Shown here: in pieces, positions 7,524-13,302 of the stretch
How the letters are laid out: each line of letters starts with the position of its first letter
Numbering within the stretch: the first letter of the stretch is position 1
Virus record (IMG/VR): IMGVR_UViG_3300044726_000244
Location: 1 to 39,959 of that record
DNA length: 39,959 nucleotides
Direction: 5' to 3' (one strand)
Source: a virus
Made by a program: the position numbers and the translations under genes
Notes under the pieces: model-generated
The model's database searches: none
What the model was told of the DNA's origin: nothing
Seen by the model: only the letters and a program-made list of their open reading frames with translations

Positions 7524-7714
7524 GCCTCGTCCTCCCCCCGCGCCGCCTGGCGAACCGACCGGTCGTCCCGCGTGTAGCACCAATCAAAGCAGGGATCGCA
7601 GAGGATCTGCCCTGCAGGCGGCACCGAGGTGGCCAGCACGGCCCGCCGGCAGCGCACACAGACCGCGTCGCCTACCCCGGCGGTGGGGCAGCAGGAATAC
7701 CACAGGCCGGTCAT
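7520..7714 (-). CDS. Small cysteine-rich zinc-binding protein
   Basis: The product is 64 aa. It contains CVRC near residue 19 and CDPCFDWC near residue 39, plus Cys-Cys near the N-terminus, consistent with a Cys4 zinc ribbon. The C-terminal tail is charged. Start and stop overlap its neighbours. It is one of many small zinc-finger genes in this cluster; a nucleic-acid or protein-binding regulator of host metabolism is plausible but not shown. Confidence 0.65.
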   Translation of the reverse strand: MTGLWYSCCPTAGVGDAVCVRCRRAVLATSVPPAGQILCDPCFDWCYTRDDRSVRQAARGEDEA

Positions 7715-7929
7715 AGCTCCCGCTCCCTGAGGTCCGCCAGCACCACTTCGAGGTCCGCCAGCACGGCGTCCAGGTGCAGCCAGAGCGCGTCCCTGGATGG
7801 GGCTCCAGGCCTGCCCTGGGACTCCATCCAGGGGCAGGCCTGGCGGTACGTCGTCTCCCGGATGGCCGTGAGCGCGGTGCCCATGGCGTAGAGGCGGGCC
7901 ATCAGTGCCCTCCTGCGGTCACTCGGCAT
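7711..7929 (-). CDS. Small helical protein, 72 aa
   Basis: I chose the ATG at 7929 because GGAGGGACGACG precedes it; the frame is open further but without a ribosome site. The product is helical: an N-terminal basic helix (SDRRRALMARLYAMGTALTAI) and a C-terminal Leu/Asp-rich helix (LHLDAVLADLEVVLADL). It overlaps both neighbours in the operon. No family recognised. Confidence 0.6.
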   Translation of the reverse strand: MPSDRRRALMARLYAMGTALTAIRETTYRQACPWMESQGRPGAPSRDALWLHLDAVLADLEVVLADLREREL

Positions 7930-8182
7930 CGTCGTCCCTCCACTCACTGTGCCATGTGCGGCAGAAGCCACAGAACTTCTCCGCGATATCGTGGGGATTG
8001 GCACTCCCCAGCCCGCAGCACAGGCAGACGATCGCCGCCTGGCCGCCCCGCATCCCGACCGTATACGTCTGGCACCCGGCGGCCTGAAGCGCCGCGCGCC
8101 GCCGCTGCGCGTCCGCCCGCAGGCGCGCGGGGTCGTGGATCTCCGGGGGCGTCGCCCAGCGGCGGGGTGGGGTTTCAGGCAT
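7919..8182 (-). CDS. Phage zinc-finger protein, 87 aa
   Basis: A basic helical N-terminus is followed by a zinc module: CLCCGLGS, NPHDIAEKFCGFC and a terminal WH. The signature Cys-x2-Cys-Gly-Leu-x-Ser-x-Asn-Pro-x-Asp-Ile ... Cys-Gly-x-Cys is one I recognise from small proteins in many tailed-phage early regions, where its role is unknown. The start overlaps the 3' fragment of the interrupted gene upstream. Confidence 0.75.
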   Translation of the reverse strand: MPETPPRRWATPPEIHDPARLRADAQRRRAALQAAGCQTYTVGMRGGQAAIVCLCCGLGSANPHDIAEKFCGFCRTWHSEWRDDDAE

Positions 8183-8751
8183 GGGAGGCCTCCTCCAGCT
8201 GGCGCCGCGCGGCCCGTGCTTCGGCCTCCAGCGCCATGCGAAGATTGTGCAGCGCCGTCAGCTGCGCCGCCGCGTCCGTCCCCGTCAACACGTAAGCAAC
8301 CCCATAGCTCAAGCTAGGGGCTTTGCACTCCCGATACTGCTGGGGCGCATAAATGAGGCCAGCTTACAAGGTGGCCCTAGTGGCAAACACCCCGGAGGAT
8401 GTCGCCGCGTGTCGAGATACCGTTGACCTGAGCAACAAGGATGGTGGTATAAGACCGCATACCTAACCGTTTCTCCCCGTAGGCGAGTGCCTTTGGTATG
8501 TTGAAAGAAGTATACATGGTATTTTGTAACCTATGCTCTCGAAATGTGCCGTTGGCACACAAGGAATTGCCCCGTTGGGGCAACCTCCTCTTCCTCCCCA
8601 TGGATAAATCCAGGGGCTTCCCGGAGGTTTGGTGATAATGCGCGGCCAGCATGCCCACGAGACGCCCCCAGGGGGTGCGTGGGTCCGCGTCCACCAGGGT
8701 CGCGGGAACCCACCAGACGGGCGCCGTCGGCCGTGCGGCTGGTTCAGCCAC
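8175..8751 (-). pseudogene. Early gene split by element A (5' part 8632-8751, 3' part 8175-8291)
   Basis: The 5' part starts at GTG 8751 behind GGGAGGAGGGAGG and encodes AEPAARPTAPVWWVPATL through LAAHYH. It then runs into element A and would stop at 8377 (124 aa, with a foreign tail). The 3' part encodes VLTGTDAAAQLTALHNLRMA through EEASHA, has no ribosome site of its own, and ends overlapping the next gene's start, as is usual in this operon. Deleting 8292-8631 (340 bases) joins both parts in frame as about 78 aa. I infer an insertion that broke the gene. Function unknown. Confidence 0.6.
8292..8631 (+). mobile_element. Element A: HEARO/omega-RNA-like structured element without ORF
   Basis: A 340-base non-coding structured segment read on the + strand. 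Its 5' end is GTAAGCAACCCC with a hairpin at 8300-8320. Its 3' end has three hairpins (8546-8558, 8567-8583, 8596-8616), then CCCGGAGGTTTG, and it is followed at once by GTGA. A long-range stem pairs 8458-8463 with 8495-8500. Element B has the same ends and the same stems with compensatory changes, plus an identical AGCATAGGTTACAAA segment read on the opposite strand. HEARO RNAs (the omega-RNAs of IsrB elements) insert before ATGA or GTGA, as I recall. No IsrB, TnpB or TnpA gene is present. Confidence 0.6.
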
Positions 8752-9037
8752 GCCTCCCTCCTCCCTTACTCCTTCGCCCTAGACGCCCGCCGGCGCGAAG
8801 GCCGTGGGGCCGCAGCCTGGACAGGACCGGCGCGGGACAAGGGGGACGGCAGGCATGGCTGTCCTCCGCACGTGGCTGGTCCGCAGACGCGAGTCCCAGG
8901 TCCTGGGCAGCACCCAGCAGGGTGTACTGGGGCCGTAACGTCATCCAGGAGCAGTACGCCTCGACGATCAAGCCGCGGCAGGCGCGCTCGATGGCGCTCA
9001 CTCCCTTCCTCCCTTCCCGCTCCCCTGCCTCCCTCAT
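8744..9037 (-). CDS. Hypothetical early protein, 97 aa
   Basis: The ATG at 9037 overlaps the stop of the gene upstream (ATGA) with GGGAGGACACCT before it. An alternative GTG at 9001 also has GGAGGAAGGGA. Residues 13-50 (VSAIERACRGLIVEAYCSWM and following) look like genuine helical coding sequence. The C-terminal third is Arg/Gly/Pro-rich and may be less constrained. No motif recognised. Confidence 0.5.
   Translation of the reverse strand: MREAGEREGRKGVSAIERACRGLIVEAYCSWMTLRPQYTLLGAAQDLGLASADQPRAEDSHACRPPCPAPVLSRLRPHGLRAGGRLGRRSKGGGRRG
8779..8856 (-). CDS. Possible 25-aa CxxC peptide
   Basis: A short frame with a very good ribosome site (CGGAGGACAGCC before ATG) encoding MPAVPLVPRRSCPGCGPTAF and five more residues. 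It is nested in another frame inside the 3' end of 8744-9037. The CPGCG motif fits the zinc-ribbon theme of the cluster, but the size and nesting make it uncertain. Confidence 0.3.
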   Translation of the reverse strand: MPAVPLVPRRSCPGCGPTAFAPAGV

Positions 9038-9504
9038 AGGTGTCCTCCCGCGAGCGCCGCCACCCCACAGCGGGTGCCATACCGGCAGTCGGCCAGGGCG
9101 AGGGCCTGGCAGCGCCGGCAGAGATGGCCACAGGGCAAGCCGTCGCTGTGGCAGCCGGGGAGATACCCCAGCCAGGTCAACTGGTTGTCCCACAGACGCC
9201 CATGGCCTATGAGGGGCTGGCTGAAATACGGCATCGCATCGATGCGGTAGACGCCTGGCAGGGCGATGCACGCTTCGTAGGCGTCAAAGACCACCAGCAA
9301 GACATGCTGGTAGTCGTCGTCGTCATCGTCCTCGCACCAGCAGCAGGTAAACTCGTAAAACTCGCGGTAGCACTCGTCGCACAGCGCGGCCTCGTGCTCC
9401 CCGCCCAACGGGGCATCGCGCTCGGCCTGGTCGAGCTCCTCGCCACACGACGTACACATGATGATGATCTGGGTGCCCTCAGCCTCTGGTGTGGTCTCGC
9501 TCAT
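9034..9504 (-). CDS. Phage Cys-rich zinc protein, 156 aa
   Basis: Residues 16-56 hold MCTSCGEELD, LCDECY and CCWCE, a likely two-zinc arrangement, followed by a run of six Asp. The second half (PGVYRIDAMPYFSQPLIG, later CGHLCRRC) resembles a phage family of unknown function that I recall with a PGIYRI-type motif. The ATG at 9504 lies exactly where element B ends, and the element supplies CGGAGG as the ribosome site. Without B the frame upstream of the ATG is continuous with the truncated gene at 9795-10184, so this may be the second half of a longer protein. Confidence 0.72.
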   Translation of the reverse strand: MSETTPEAEGTQIIIMCTSCGEELDQAERDAPLGGEHEAALCDECYREFYEFTCCWCEDDDDDDYQHVLLVVFDAYEACIALPGVYRIDAMPYFSQPLIGHGRLWDNQLTWLGYLPGCHSDGLPCGHLCRRCQALALADCRYGTRCGVAALAGGHL

Positions 9505-9890
9505 CAAAAATCCTCCGAGAAACCACTCCGTTCAGGGAGTGGAGGACAGGAGGTTGGCTCGTAGAGCCAATTCCTCGTGTGCCAAAGGCACATTGGTGTA
9601 GCATAGGTTACAAATAAACTACTATACTTTATCCAGAGCTGAAGGCACCCGCATGCGGGCTAACACGGTTGGGCTCTGGTGTTGTTTGACAACTGAGCTA
9701 GGGAGTTCCCGGCTGAATACGTTGCCGGGGTAAAAGTCTCAGCGTCAGTACTTCTGTACTGTACACGCACTCGTGAGAGTGCTTACGGCTGCGGTCAACC
9801 AGCCGATGGTCGCGCATGGATGTCAGTCCTCCGGGACTGGCTGCCTGTAAGGCAGCGACAAGCTCTGCCCTTCAGGGCGGAGTCGTTGAC
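9505..9890 (-). mobile_element. Element B: HEARO/omega-RNA-like structured element without ORF
   Basis: A 386-base non-coding element read on the - strand. The 5' end is GTCAACGACTCCGCCC with a CTGAA hairpin (about 9871-9882). Several further perfect hairpins include those near 9828-9840, 9850, 9770-9782 and 9748-9762. The 3' end has stems at 9575-9587, 9554-9570 and 9523-9542, then CTCGGAGGATTTTTG, and abuts ATGA. A long-range stem pairs 9634-9639 with 9673-9678. Its layout matches element A end to end, with compensatory changes in at least three stems. It cuts the gene at 9795-10184. No transposase or nuclease gene accompanies it. Confidence 0.62.
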
Positions 9891-10184
9891 GGCGCAAGGA
9901 TGGTAGTCTGTCTCGGGGTTTACCAGTTGACGGCCATAGTCGATGACGGTCCTGTCGCGTTCTTCACGGCAGGCGCGCCACCAAATCTCCCAGATGTGCT
10001 CCGGGTCTATGGTTCGCCGGACGTGAGACCCCAAGGGGAACTGGAATCCCAGCGTGTCTTTCCGCACGGCCTGGGCGGCGGCCTCCCAGCTCCGCTGCTC
10101 ATAGGCGGGGAGCAGCGACCACGGCAGGGGGGCGCCCTGATGGTACGCCGCGTAGGCGATCTCGCCGGGGGTGGGGCTAGCCAT
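9795..10184 (-). CDS. Early protein truncated by element B
   Basis: The ATG at 10184 has GGAGGACGACACGC upstream. Ninety-eight native residues (MASPTPGEIAYAAYHQ through ETDYHPCA) are followed by 31 residues read from element B (VNDSALKG onward). Native signatures include GEIAYAAYHQGAPLPWSLLP and WE-AAQAV, a compact helical domain also reminiscent of other phage early proteins; function unknown. Deleting 9505-9890 continues the frame into the zinc protein at 9034-9504, giving a 254-residue frame. It is therefore either a split fusion gene or a gene that lost its end. Confidence 0.65.
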   Translation of the reverse strand: MASPTPGEIAYAAYHQGAPLPWSLLPAYEQRSWEAAAQAVRKDTLGFQFPLGSHVRRTIDPEHIWEIWWRACREERDRTVIDYGRQLVNPETDYHPCAVNDSALKGRACRCLTGSQSRRTDIHARPSAG

Positions 10185-10500
10185 GCGTGTCGTCCTCCTC
10201 CCCCTGCTCCCTGGCGCGGCCGTCCGCCTCCGGCACCAGCCCGTCGACGTTGGGCGCCACCGGCACCAGCCGATCGCCCCGGGCGTGCCACACCTGCACC
10301 CCCTCGGACTGCGTCCCGCGCCGGCGTCTCTCCTCGCGCCACACCGCCGCGTCCACCGCCAGGCGCTGCGGGCAGCCACGGGCGCCGCAGACGACGTAGA
10401 CCAGCAGGCCGGACGCCGCCTCAGTCGGGGTGTGCGCCTGGTCGAGCGGGTGGTGCTGCGTGGCGTGCGCGTCCGTGCTCCGGATGCCTTCTACGAGCAT
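10177..10500 (-). CDS. Conserved early protein, paralogue of 6853-7074
   Basis: The product is 107 aa. The first 57 residues (MLVEGIRSTDAH, HHPLDQAHTPTEAASGL, VYVVCG, GCPQRLAVDAAVWREE) are nearly the same as those of the 73-aa protein at 6853-7074. The C-terminal 50 residues (GVQVWHARGDRLVPVAPNVD and an acidic tail) are extra. Start and stop overlap the neighbours. The paralogue lies over 3 kb downstream beyond both mobile elements, which suggests past rearrangement of the cluster. Confidence 0.7.
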   Translation of the reverse strand: MLVEGIRSTDAHATQHHPLDQAHTPTEAASGLLVYVVCGARGCPQRLAVDAAVWREERRRRGTQSEGVQVWHARGDRLVPVAPNVDGLVPEADGRAREQGEEDDTHG

Positions 10501-10667
10501 GGCGGCTCCTGCGTGCGCACAGCGGAGAACGCTCTGAACAGCTCCTCCCCAGCCAGCCGCGCACTCACGCTGGTGAGATAGACCTCCCAGCCAGGCCGTT
10601 CCACCGCCAGATGCGCCAGCGCGAGCAGGATCACCTGGCGTTCGTCTTCGGGCAGGTCAACGAGCAT
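10491..10667 (-). CDS. Small helical protein, 58 aa
   Basis: The ATG at 10667 follows GGGAGGAGGAGGCGC. The product is amphipathic-helical: an acidic start (LPEDERQVILLALAHLAVER), then PGWEVYLTSVSARLAGEELF. The stop overlaps the next gene, and it overlaps the XRE gene upstream by 11 bases. The family is unknown; it may be a partner of the regulator before it. Confidence 0.6.
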   Translation of the reverse strand: MLVDLPEDERQVILLALAHLAVERPGWEVYLTSVSARLAGEELFRAFSAVRTQEPPCS

Positions 10668-10893
10668 GCGCCTCCTCCTCCCTGGCCCACGGCTGCGCCG
10701 GCGCCTCGACGTCTTCCAGCAGTCCCCGCGTCTCCACCCCCAGCGCCTGCGCCAGGCGCCGTCTTTGCGCCGGCGTCGGTGCCACCAGGCCGCGCTCGAT
10801 GCGTGAGAGCACCGGCGGGCTGATGCGCACCGCGTAGCCCAGCGCCCACAGCGATCTGCCACGCCGGATGCGCACGAGGCGCAGGCGGGTCAC
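10657..10893 (-). CDS. XRE-family helix-turn-helix regulator
   Basis: The product is 78 aa. Residues 10-60 form a Cro/CI-type HTH (RIRRGRSLWALGYAVRISPP, VLSRIERGL, PTPAQRRRLAQALGV). The GTG start overlaps the stop of the replication gene (GTGA), so the two are coupled. It is probably a small DNA-binding regulator of the early operon or of replication. No C-terminal dimerisation or cleavage domain is present. Confidence 0.8.
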   Translation of the reverse strand: MTRLRLVRIRRGRSLWALGYAVRISPPVLSRIERGLVAPTPAQRRRLAQALGVETRGLLEDVEAPAQPWAREEEAHAR

Positions 10894-12161
10894 GGGGCCG
10901 GGCCGTGGTCGGTGGCGCGGGCCCGGGCCGCGGCCTCCCCAGGCCAGGTGTAGCCCTGCGCCTGCACGGCCTGCACCACCTGCGCCAGCTCATGGGGGCA
11001 CTGCAGCAGCCAGCGCACCTCCGCCCCGTCGTACACCGTGAGCTGGCCGTCCGGATCGCAGTAGGGACACGCCTCCCGCGCGGCCCGGGCCCCCTGACGC
11101 CTCCCCACCGCCGCGGCATGTGGTCCGTGCGTTCGCGAGCCCTTGGTCGCCCCAGACGGCACAGACGCCACGCTGGGCTCGTGCACCGGCGACGTGGCGG
11201 CAGTGTCTCGCGCGGCATCGTCTCCCATGGAAAAGCACCCGGCGGTGGGTGGCGCGGGGCCGCCTTCGCCCAGACCGGGGGGCGCGCCGGGCCAGGTGTA
11301 GGCGTGACTGGCGACGTAGGCCAGGATTTTCGGCAGGTCGTGGGGGCAGCGGGCGTCCCAGCGCGTCTGGTGGGCGTCGAAAAACGTGATCCAGCCATGC
11401 ACGTCGCAGTAGGGACACTGCGCCATGGCCTCCTCCACCTGGTGCTGCGCCGCGTCAGCGCGTTGCTGCTCCAGGGCACGGGGGTTGGTGCCGTCGGCGC
11501 GGCTGGGGCGGCCCTGGAGGGTGTCCAGGGCAGGCTCTGGCGGTGGCGCCTCTGGTGTGCTGGTGATAGAACTTTCATCACTACTGAACACGTTATGTTC
11601 CCCTATGGTATCGGCATTTTGTTCCCTAGATTGAGGATCAAAATGTTTTGTTCCCCCATTCATGGGGGTTAGGGGGGAATTCCCTCCTTCAAAATCCAAT
11701 TCCTTAAAACCAATTCCTTCGGGGTCAATGGTTGACCTACCCCCGGTCAATGGTTGACCTACCCCCCCGTCAATGGTTGACCCACCCCTGTCAATGGTTG
11801 ACACCCCTGGGTCAATGGTTGACCTACCCCCTGCTGACGCGTCAGGACTGGTGGGGATGGGGAGGAGGGTATAGAGATGGGAGCTGGGATTGCCGTCCTC
11901 ATCGAGCCGTGGGGTCCACGCGATGAGTCCACGGCTCACCAGAAGCGCGAGGTACTTTTTGATGGTGTTGCGGGAGGCGTCGCCCATGAGCTCCTGGAGT
12001 CGGCGTAGGGAAGGGTAACATTGGCCATGGCGATCGGCATGGCGCGCCAGCACCATATACAGCGCCAGCCCGAACGACCCGAGCGCGGTCGCGTGCGCGT
12101 CGATCACCGCGTCATCGATCCAGAACCAATGTTTGTCGCGCCGGTCGCGTATCTCGTTCAT
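10890..12161 (-). CDS. Replication initiator with embedded iteron origin
   Basis: The product is 423 aa. Residues 1-105 are a winged-helix domain (DDAVIDAHATALGSFGLALY, PSLRRLQELMGDASRNTIKK, LVSRGLIAW) of the kind found at the start of phage and plasmid initiators. Residues 113-147 are a repetitive linker (GRSTIDPG, STIDRGG, STIDGG, QPLTGG) encoded by the iterons. Residues 150-200 come from AT-rich DNA. The C-terminal half has two copies of a CPYCD ... CPH module (Cys249 and Cys365 start them) ending in YTWPG. The layout mirrors lambda O: DNA binding, origin inside the gene, then a partner-binding C-terminus. No phage helicase is encoded, so it likely recruits the host's. Confidence 0.85.
   Translation of the reverse strand: MNEIRDRRDKHWFWIDDAVIDAHATALGSFGLALYMVLARHADRHGQCYPSLRRLQELMGDASRNTIKKYLALLVSRGLIAWTPRLDEDGNPSSHLYTLLPIPTSPDASAGGRSTIDPGVSTIDRGGSTIDGGVGQPLTGGRSTIDPEGIGFKELDFEGGNSPLTPMNGGTKHFDPQSREQNADTIGEHNVFSSDESSITSTPEAPPPEPALDTLQGRPSRADGTNPRALEQQRADAAQHQVEEAMAQCPYCDVHGWITFFDAHQTRWDARCPHDLPKILAYVASHAYTWPGAPPGLGEGGPAPPTAGCFSMGDDAARDTAATSPVHEPSVASVPSGATKGSRTHGPHAAAVGRRQGARAAREACPYCDPDGQLTVYDGAEVRWLLQCPHELAQVVQAVQAQGYTWPGEAAARARATDHGPAP
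11580..11823. other. ori: Candidate replication origin: five iterons plus AT-rich segment
   Basis: Five copies of the interrupted palindrome GTCAATGGTTGAC lie at 11724, 11746, 11769, 11790 and 11811 (starts), spaced 22, 23, 21 and 21 bases, about two helical turns each. Next to them, 11580-11720 is clearly AT-richer than the rest of the gene and includes repeated TGTTCCC blocks. Iterons followed by an easily melted segment inside the initiator gene is the lambda/lambdoid origin plan (known). That this is the origin is inference. Confidence 0.75.
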
Positions 12162-12173
12162 GGGTGCTCGCCC

Positions 12174-12389
12174 CTAGCCTGGCTCGTGTAGGAGCGTCGT
12201 GTTGGCGCTGAGCTGGCGGAGAACCTGCTCGACTTCTGCAGAGGGGTAGCCCGTTTTCTGGGAGAGGAGCGCTACATTGAGCACCTCTGGTGGCCAGACA
12301 TCGGCGTCATCCGCATACGCCAGGAGGATGAATTTTTCCCTGGCTGGCAACTCCAGATCCCAGACTTGCGCCATCAGGTGCATGGTCAT
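12174..12389 (-). CDS. Small winged-helix protein, replication-associated
   Basis: The product is 71 aa. The pattern VWDLELPAREKFILLAYADD, then VALLSQKTGYPSAEVEQVLRQL, matches the N-terminal helix-turn-helix half of phage replication or primosomal proteins, without further domains. AAGGAGCAGGT precedes the ATG at 12389; a second ATG is two codons later. It lies directly upstream of the initiator and may assist it or regulate it. Confidence 0.7.
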   Translation of the reverse strand: MTMHLMAQVWDLELPAREKFILLAYADDADVWPPEVLNVALLSQKTGYPSAEVEQVLRQLSANTTLLHEPG

Positions 12390-12667
12390 ACCTGCTCCTT
12401 CGCCTCGTCAAACAACTCCCCCTGCGCCCGCGCCCGCCGCGCCCGATGCGCCTGCACGGCGGCTTCGGCGGCCTGGCGTCGGGTCAGGCCCTCCGGATCA
12501 CCCTCGTCTGCGCCCGGCACGAAGCAGCCGCAGCGCCCTTCCACATGCGCCACGGACCCGATCACCTGCCGGAGCGCACAGACCCGGTGCGCCAGGGGCC
12601 CGTTGGCGAAGCGCCAGCAGCGTTCGCCGGCGGCGATGGGTTCCAGGCACCAGACGCACGTGCGCAT
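12386..12667 (-). CDS. Small zinc-finger protein, 93 aa
   Basis: Residues 3-35 read CVWCLEPIAAGERCWRF, then AHRVCAL: a CxxC ... C ... HxxC arrangement typical of a small treble-clef or ribbon. A second Cys pair (GRCGCF) follows. The C-terminal helix is basic (RRQAAEAAVQAHRARRARAQ). I chose the ATG at 12667 because it follows GGGAGGGGACGAG. It overlaps the next gene by 4 bases. Probably nucleic-acid binding; family not recognised. Confidence 0.68.
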   Translation of the reverse strand: MRTCVWCLEPIAAGERCWRFANGPLAHRVCALRQVIGSVAHVEGRCGCFVPGADEGDPEGLTRRQAAEAAVQAHRARRARAQGELFDEAKEQV

Positions 12668-12684
12668 CGCTCTCGTCCCCTCCC

Positions 12685-12960
12685 TCAGTACTTCGCCCTC
12701 GACGCCCGCCGGCGCCGGGGCGGCAGCGCGTGCAGCGCGGCGCGGGGGGTCGGCGGGGGAGGCAAGGGGCCGGGGTCGCTGGTGGACGTGCGGGTCTGCT
12801 CGTCGACCCACGCATCCAGATCTCCCTGCGCATAGAGCACCCGGTCCCCGAGTTTCACGTAGCGCGGTCCCCCACCCCTGACCCGCCAGTTCTGCAGCGT
12901 GCGATACGACAGGCGCAGGTACGCTGCAGCGTCGACCGTATTCAGGAGCGTGTCAGGCAT
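12685..12960 (-). CDS. Excisionase-like HTH_17 DNA-binding protein
   Basis: The product is 91 aa. Residues 5-58 are a MerR-like winged helix of the excisionase type: LLNTVDAAAYLRLSYRTLQN, WRVRGGGPRYVKLGDRVLY, LDAWVDE. This is the usual Xis/AlpA signature. The C-terminal tail is Pro- then Arg-rich. AGGAG precedes the ATG at 12960. It is the second gene of the leftward operon from the immunity promoter, about 1.9 kb from the integrase. It could act as recombination directionality factor or as an early regulator. Confidence 0.78.
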   Translation of the reverse strand: MPDTLLNTVDAAAYLRLSYRTLQNWRVRGGGPRYVKLGDRVLYAQGDLDAWVDEQTRTSTSDPGPLPPPPTPRAALHALPPRRRRASRAKY

Positions 12961-13189
12961 GCGAGGGCTCCTGGCCGTTGGAAGGAAGCACATCTGCATG
13001 CGGTATAGGCTCAAAGAATTTCTGGATAGGCACAGATAAAAATTGCGCAATCTTGAAGAGATCTTTGGCCCTGATGTCTGCTTTGCCTTGCTCATAGCGC
13101 GAGATCATCGTCGTCGTCAGCCCGAGAAGCGTTGCCAGATCTTTTTGTTCAAGATCGCGCAACCGCCGATAAAACCTGATGGTTTTCAT
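12953..13189 (-). CDS. XRE-family regulator (Cro/CI-like), first gene of the leftward operon
   Basis: The product is 78 aa with a full XRE helix-turn-helix at 10-60 (RRLRDLEQKDLATLLGLTTT, MISRYEQGKADIRAKDLFKI) and a short acidic tail, with no protease domain. I chose the ATG at 13189 because GGGGAG precedes it. It is transcribed from the promoter at 13247-13219, which contains and is followed by TTGATTG-type operator sites. By position it is the Cro-like partner of the divergent gene at 13337. Which of the two maintains lysogeny cannot be told from sequence. Confidence 0.82.
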   Translation of the reverse strand: MKTIRFYRRLRDLEQKDLATLLGLTTTMISRYEQGKADIRAKDLFKIAQFLSVPIQKFFEPIPHADVLPSNGQEPSHA

Positions 13190-13200
13190 GTGCTCCCCAT

Positions 13201-13240
13201 CAATCAAATTGATTGCTGAATATAAAAGCAATTTGATTGC
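13201..13240. promoter_or_regulatory. Pair of palindromic operators
   Basis: The first site is CAATCAAATTGATTG (13201-13215), a perfect 7+1+7 inverted repeat. The second is GCAATTTGATTGC (13228-13240), built on the same TTGATTG half-site. One lies near the leftward start point and one between its -35 and -10. They are probable targets of one or both flanking XRE proteins (inference). Confidence 0.65.
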
Positions 13241-13247
13241 GTTTCAA
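13219..13247 (-). promoter_or_regulatory. Leftward early promoter
   Basis: On the - strand, TTGAAA (13247-13242) and TATATT (13224-13219) are separated by exactly 17 bases, a good sigma-70 promoter. The spacer contains the palindromic site GCAATTTGATTGC (13228-13240), so bound repressor would block it. It drives the XRE gene at 13189 and probably the whole leftward cluster. Confidence 0.7.
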
Positions 13248-13302
13248 GCACTTTTTTTGATGCCACTTTTCTTGATCTTACGTACAATTTTTTAACAGTA
13301 GG

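Noticed and set aside
8629-9039. A + strand gene starting at GTG 8629 behind GGAGG
   Set aside because: The product is Arg/Pro-rich without protein-like pattern. It opposes two - strand genes with good ribosome sites, and the GGAGG belongs to the end of element A.
8292-9890. A composite IS200/IS605 transposon with TnpB bounded by these hairpins
   Set aside because: The region between the elements (8632-9504) encodes small early proteins on the - strand, not TnpB or TnpA. The two elements are complete units of 340 and 386 bases in inverted orientation, each with its own two ends.
11724-11823. CRISPR array
   Set aside because: The repeats are 13-base palindromes with 8-10 base gaps inside a coding frame. 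Spacing and length fit iterons, not CRISPR repeats and spacers.
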